Source: Pseudoalteromonas luteoviolacea H33-S (GTDB lineage Bacteria; Pseudomonadota; Gammaproteobacteria; Enterobacterales; Alteromonadaceae). Taken from it: DNA of 64,000 nucleotides. The notes beneath the pieces were generated by a model. It was not told the DNA's origin. It worked only from the letters and a program-made list of their open reading frames with translations, and did no database searches. The position numbers and the translations under genes were made by a program. The first letter of the stretch is position 1, and each line of letters opens with the position of its first letter. This document shows positions 62,815 to 64,000 of this stretch, one piece after another. The stretch spans positions 1 through 64,000 of the forward strand of contig NZ_AUXY01000070.1 in the NCBI RefSeq assembly GCF_001625695.1. Direction: 5' to 3'.

Positions 62815-63678
62815 ATGGTTGATGGCTCACATTTAGACATCCACAGTGAGCGGCTAGCGCTGTCTGAGTTTGACAACACGAAGCGTTGGCAGCTGATGCC
62901 CCCAAAATTATTTCCAGCTCCATGGGCTAATGAACATGGCTTTGATAAATATGGACTATGGCAGCGGTTTTCTGTAAAGGGCGTCTCGCAAACAATGCGT
63001 TATATCACGCCAGGCATTTTTTTAATGGGGTCATTAAAAGAAGAGTTAGGACGGCAGGACAATGAATACAGCCATGTTAGAGATATAAAAAATGGTTTTT
63101 GGATTGCAGACACAGCCGTTACTCAGGGTTTATGGACAGCAGTGATGGGAGAGAACCCGAGTGTGTTTAGCTACTCAAAGCATGCTAGAAACCTTCCTGT
63201 TGAGAATGTAAACTGGTTTGATAGTCAGCGCTTTTGTCAGCGGCTGAATCGAATTATCCCTGAACTTAAAGTGACTTTGCCTGATGAAGCTCAGCGTGAA
63301 TATGCATGTAGGGCTGGTACTCGAACTGTGTATTGGTGGGGAAATGAGGTCTCGACACAACATGCAAATTATTACAATATGCATAGAGGACCTGTCGATG
63401 TGGCCAGTTATGCTCCGAATGAGTGGGGGTTATATCAGGTGCATGGCAATGTTTGGGAGTGGTGTCAAAATATATGGAAAGATGATTTAAGTAAATATCA
63501 CGTTCTGAACGGGCTTAATGGTTTACTCCAAAACAACGAAAGAAATAATTGGCAAGCAGCTTTAAGAGGAGGCTCTTGGAAAACAAGTACTTTTAATTTT
63601 CGTGCTGCAACGCGCATTCAATTCAATCCGAAAAGTAGGTATAGTTTTTTTGGTTTACGGTTAGCTATTACGGAATAG
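62815..63678 (+). CDS. Second FGS-domain (FGE-like) protein
   Basis: A 287-residue protein whose residues about 60-287 are an FGS domain closely similar to the one in the preceding gene: TPGIFLMGS, VTQGLWTAVMGENPSVF, LPVENVNWFDSQRFCQRLN, GLYQVHGNVWEWCQN, LRGGSW and a final GLRLAI. The catalytic cysteines are absent. The usual EWEYA box reads QREYA, losing a conserved Trp. It has a short N-terminal region without signal peptide. It starts 3 bases after the previous stop and ends the operon. It probably arose by duplication and may bind a ligand or partner. Confidence 0.85.
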   Translation: MVDGSHLDIHSERLALSEFDNTKRWQLMPPKLFPAPWANEHGFDKYGLWQRFSVKGVSQTMRYITPGIFLMGSLKEELGRQDNEYSHVRDIKNGFWIADTAVTQGLWTAVMGENPSVFSYSKHARNLPVENVNWFDSQRFCQRLNRIIPELKVTLPDEAQREYACRAGTRTVYWWGNEVSTQHANYYNMHRGPVDVASYAPNEWGLYQVHGNVWEWCQNIWKDDLSKYHVLNGLNGLLQNNERNNWQAALRGGSWKTSTFNFRAATRIQFNPKSRYSFFGLRLAITE

Positions 63679-63895
63679 ATTTGAAAGTTCGATAAGCTCG
63701 GTAGGGCTTTACTAACTTTTCTGATTTGCTTTATATGCTATTTTATAACTTTGATTTTGTTCTAAATTACGTGGATGTAGGCTTAAACTACCGCTTTAGA
63801 TTCCACAATAGTTAGGAATAAATTCGCCATCTTTGTTGCACGCACTGATAAGCTTTTGTTGACTGCTGCCGCGCTTTTTATGTTCCGATCGCCAA
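63679..63895. other. Island tail, no intact gene
   Basis: About 217 bases with no intact gene and no clear terminator after the FGS gene. On the minus strand a stop-to-stop frame of 36 codons (63796-63906, ending with GEFIPNYCGI) is coding-like but has no start and closes where purL similarity begins. It may be a relic of an interrupted gene. Confidence 0.35.
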
Positions 63896-64000
63896 CCAGT
63901 ATTTTCTCAAGCTATGCCAGTTTGGGTATCTCACGGTGAAGGTCATGCTGAGCTTGCTCATGGTGCAGTAATGAAAGCGACACTTGAGTTTGGTATAGCT
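63896..64000 (+). pseudogene. purL: Diverged purL fragment (partial, runs off the window)
   Basis: A copy of part of the purL glutaminase domain, corresponding to 56268-56388 of the real gene (about residues 1178-1217). From 63925 to 63999 I count 58 of 75 bases identical by hand, and the frame stays open ([10 protein letters not shown] in place of [10 protein letters not shown]). A gap of about 14 bases is needed before that. It lacks the first 90 percent of purL, so it cannot be functional alone. It forms the right flank of the TIR operon and continues past the window. Confidence 0.8.

Noticed and set aside
62580..63670. Diversity-generating retroelement target genes (FGS/C-lectin ends)
   Set aside because: No reverse transcriptase or template repeat is in the window, and the two ends differ as ordinary paralogues. 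A search outside the window would settle it.

Overview
This window looks like chromosomal DNA of a marine gammaproteobacterium, most likely Pseudoalteromonas or a close Alteromonadales relative. That is inferred from gene order (ftsB-ispD-ispF-truD-surE-pcm-nlpD-rpoS; yggS-proC-yggT-rdgB-hemW; nudF-DUF1249-cpdA-yqiA-parE-parC), from close protein similarity to E. coli homologues, and from moderate-to-low G+C. No database search was possible.

From 0.3 to 56.6 kb almost everything is conserved core genome. 0.3-3.9 kb: a CoxE-like vWA protein with a MoxR ATPase, then small conserved proteins. 3.9-9.8 kb: the ftsB to rpoS run (division, isoprenoids, tRNA modification, repair, general stress sigma factor). 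10-15 kb, minus strand: valS, holC, pepA. 15-17.9 kb: lptF-lptG (LPS export) and an RDD membrane protein. 18.1 kb: tRNA-Leu(CAA). 18.3-22.4 kb: a small membrane protein, an orphan sensor histidine kinase and a DUF885 lipoprotein. 22.5-29.9 kb: the hemW to yggS cluster facing pilT-pilU and a periplasmic protein. 29.9-34.3 kb: ruvX, yqgE, gshB, rsmE, an unknown protein and a DUF350 membrane protein. 34.3-40.2 kb: glnE, a TcpQ-like protein, lpxL, tolC. 40.4-47 kb: nudF to parC. 47.2-52.5 kb: a phosphoribosyltransferase, glsA, gsk, tadA, a 54-residue very basic ORF, and mltF. 52.7-56.6 kb: purL.

The accessory part starts exactly at the 3' end of purL. The last codons of purL, its stop, a 16-bp palindrome and its terminator occur three times in tandem (56541-56975). 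After an AT-rich gap comes a tightly coupled four-gene operon (57406-63678): a TIR-domain protein, a MoxR-type AAA+ ATPase, a large protein with a vWA-like region and a C-terminal formylglycine-generating-enzyme-like (FGS) domain, and a second, separate FGS protein. The last 100 bases contain a diverged fragment of purL. The cassette is therefore bracketed by purL-derived sequence, as expected for a genomic island inserted at the purL 3' end. No integrase lies inside the window.

The operon best fits a conflict or anti-phage system of the MoxR-vWA type with a TIR NADase effector and FGS-fold partners that lack the catalytic cysteines. The duplicated FGS component and the purL location are the parts most worth following up. 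Function is inferred from domains and context only.
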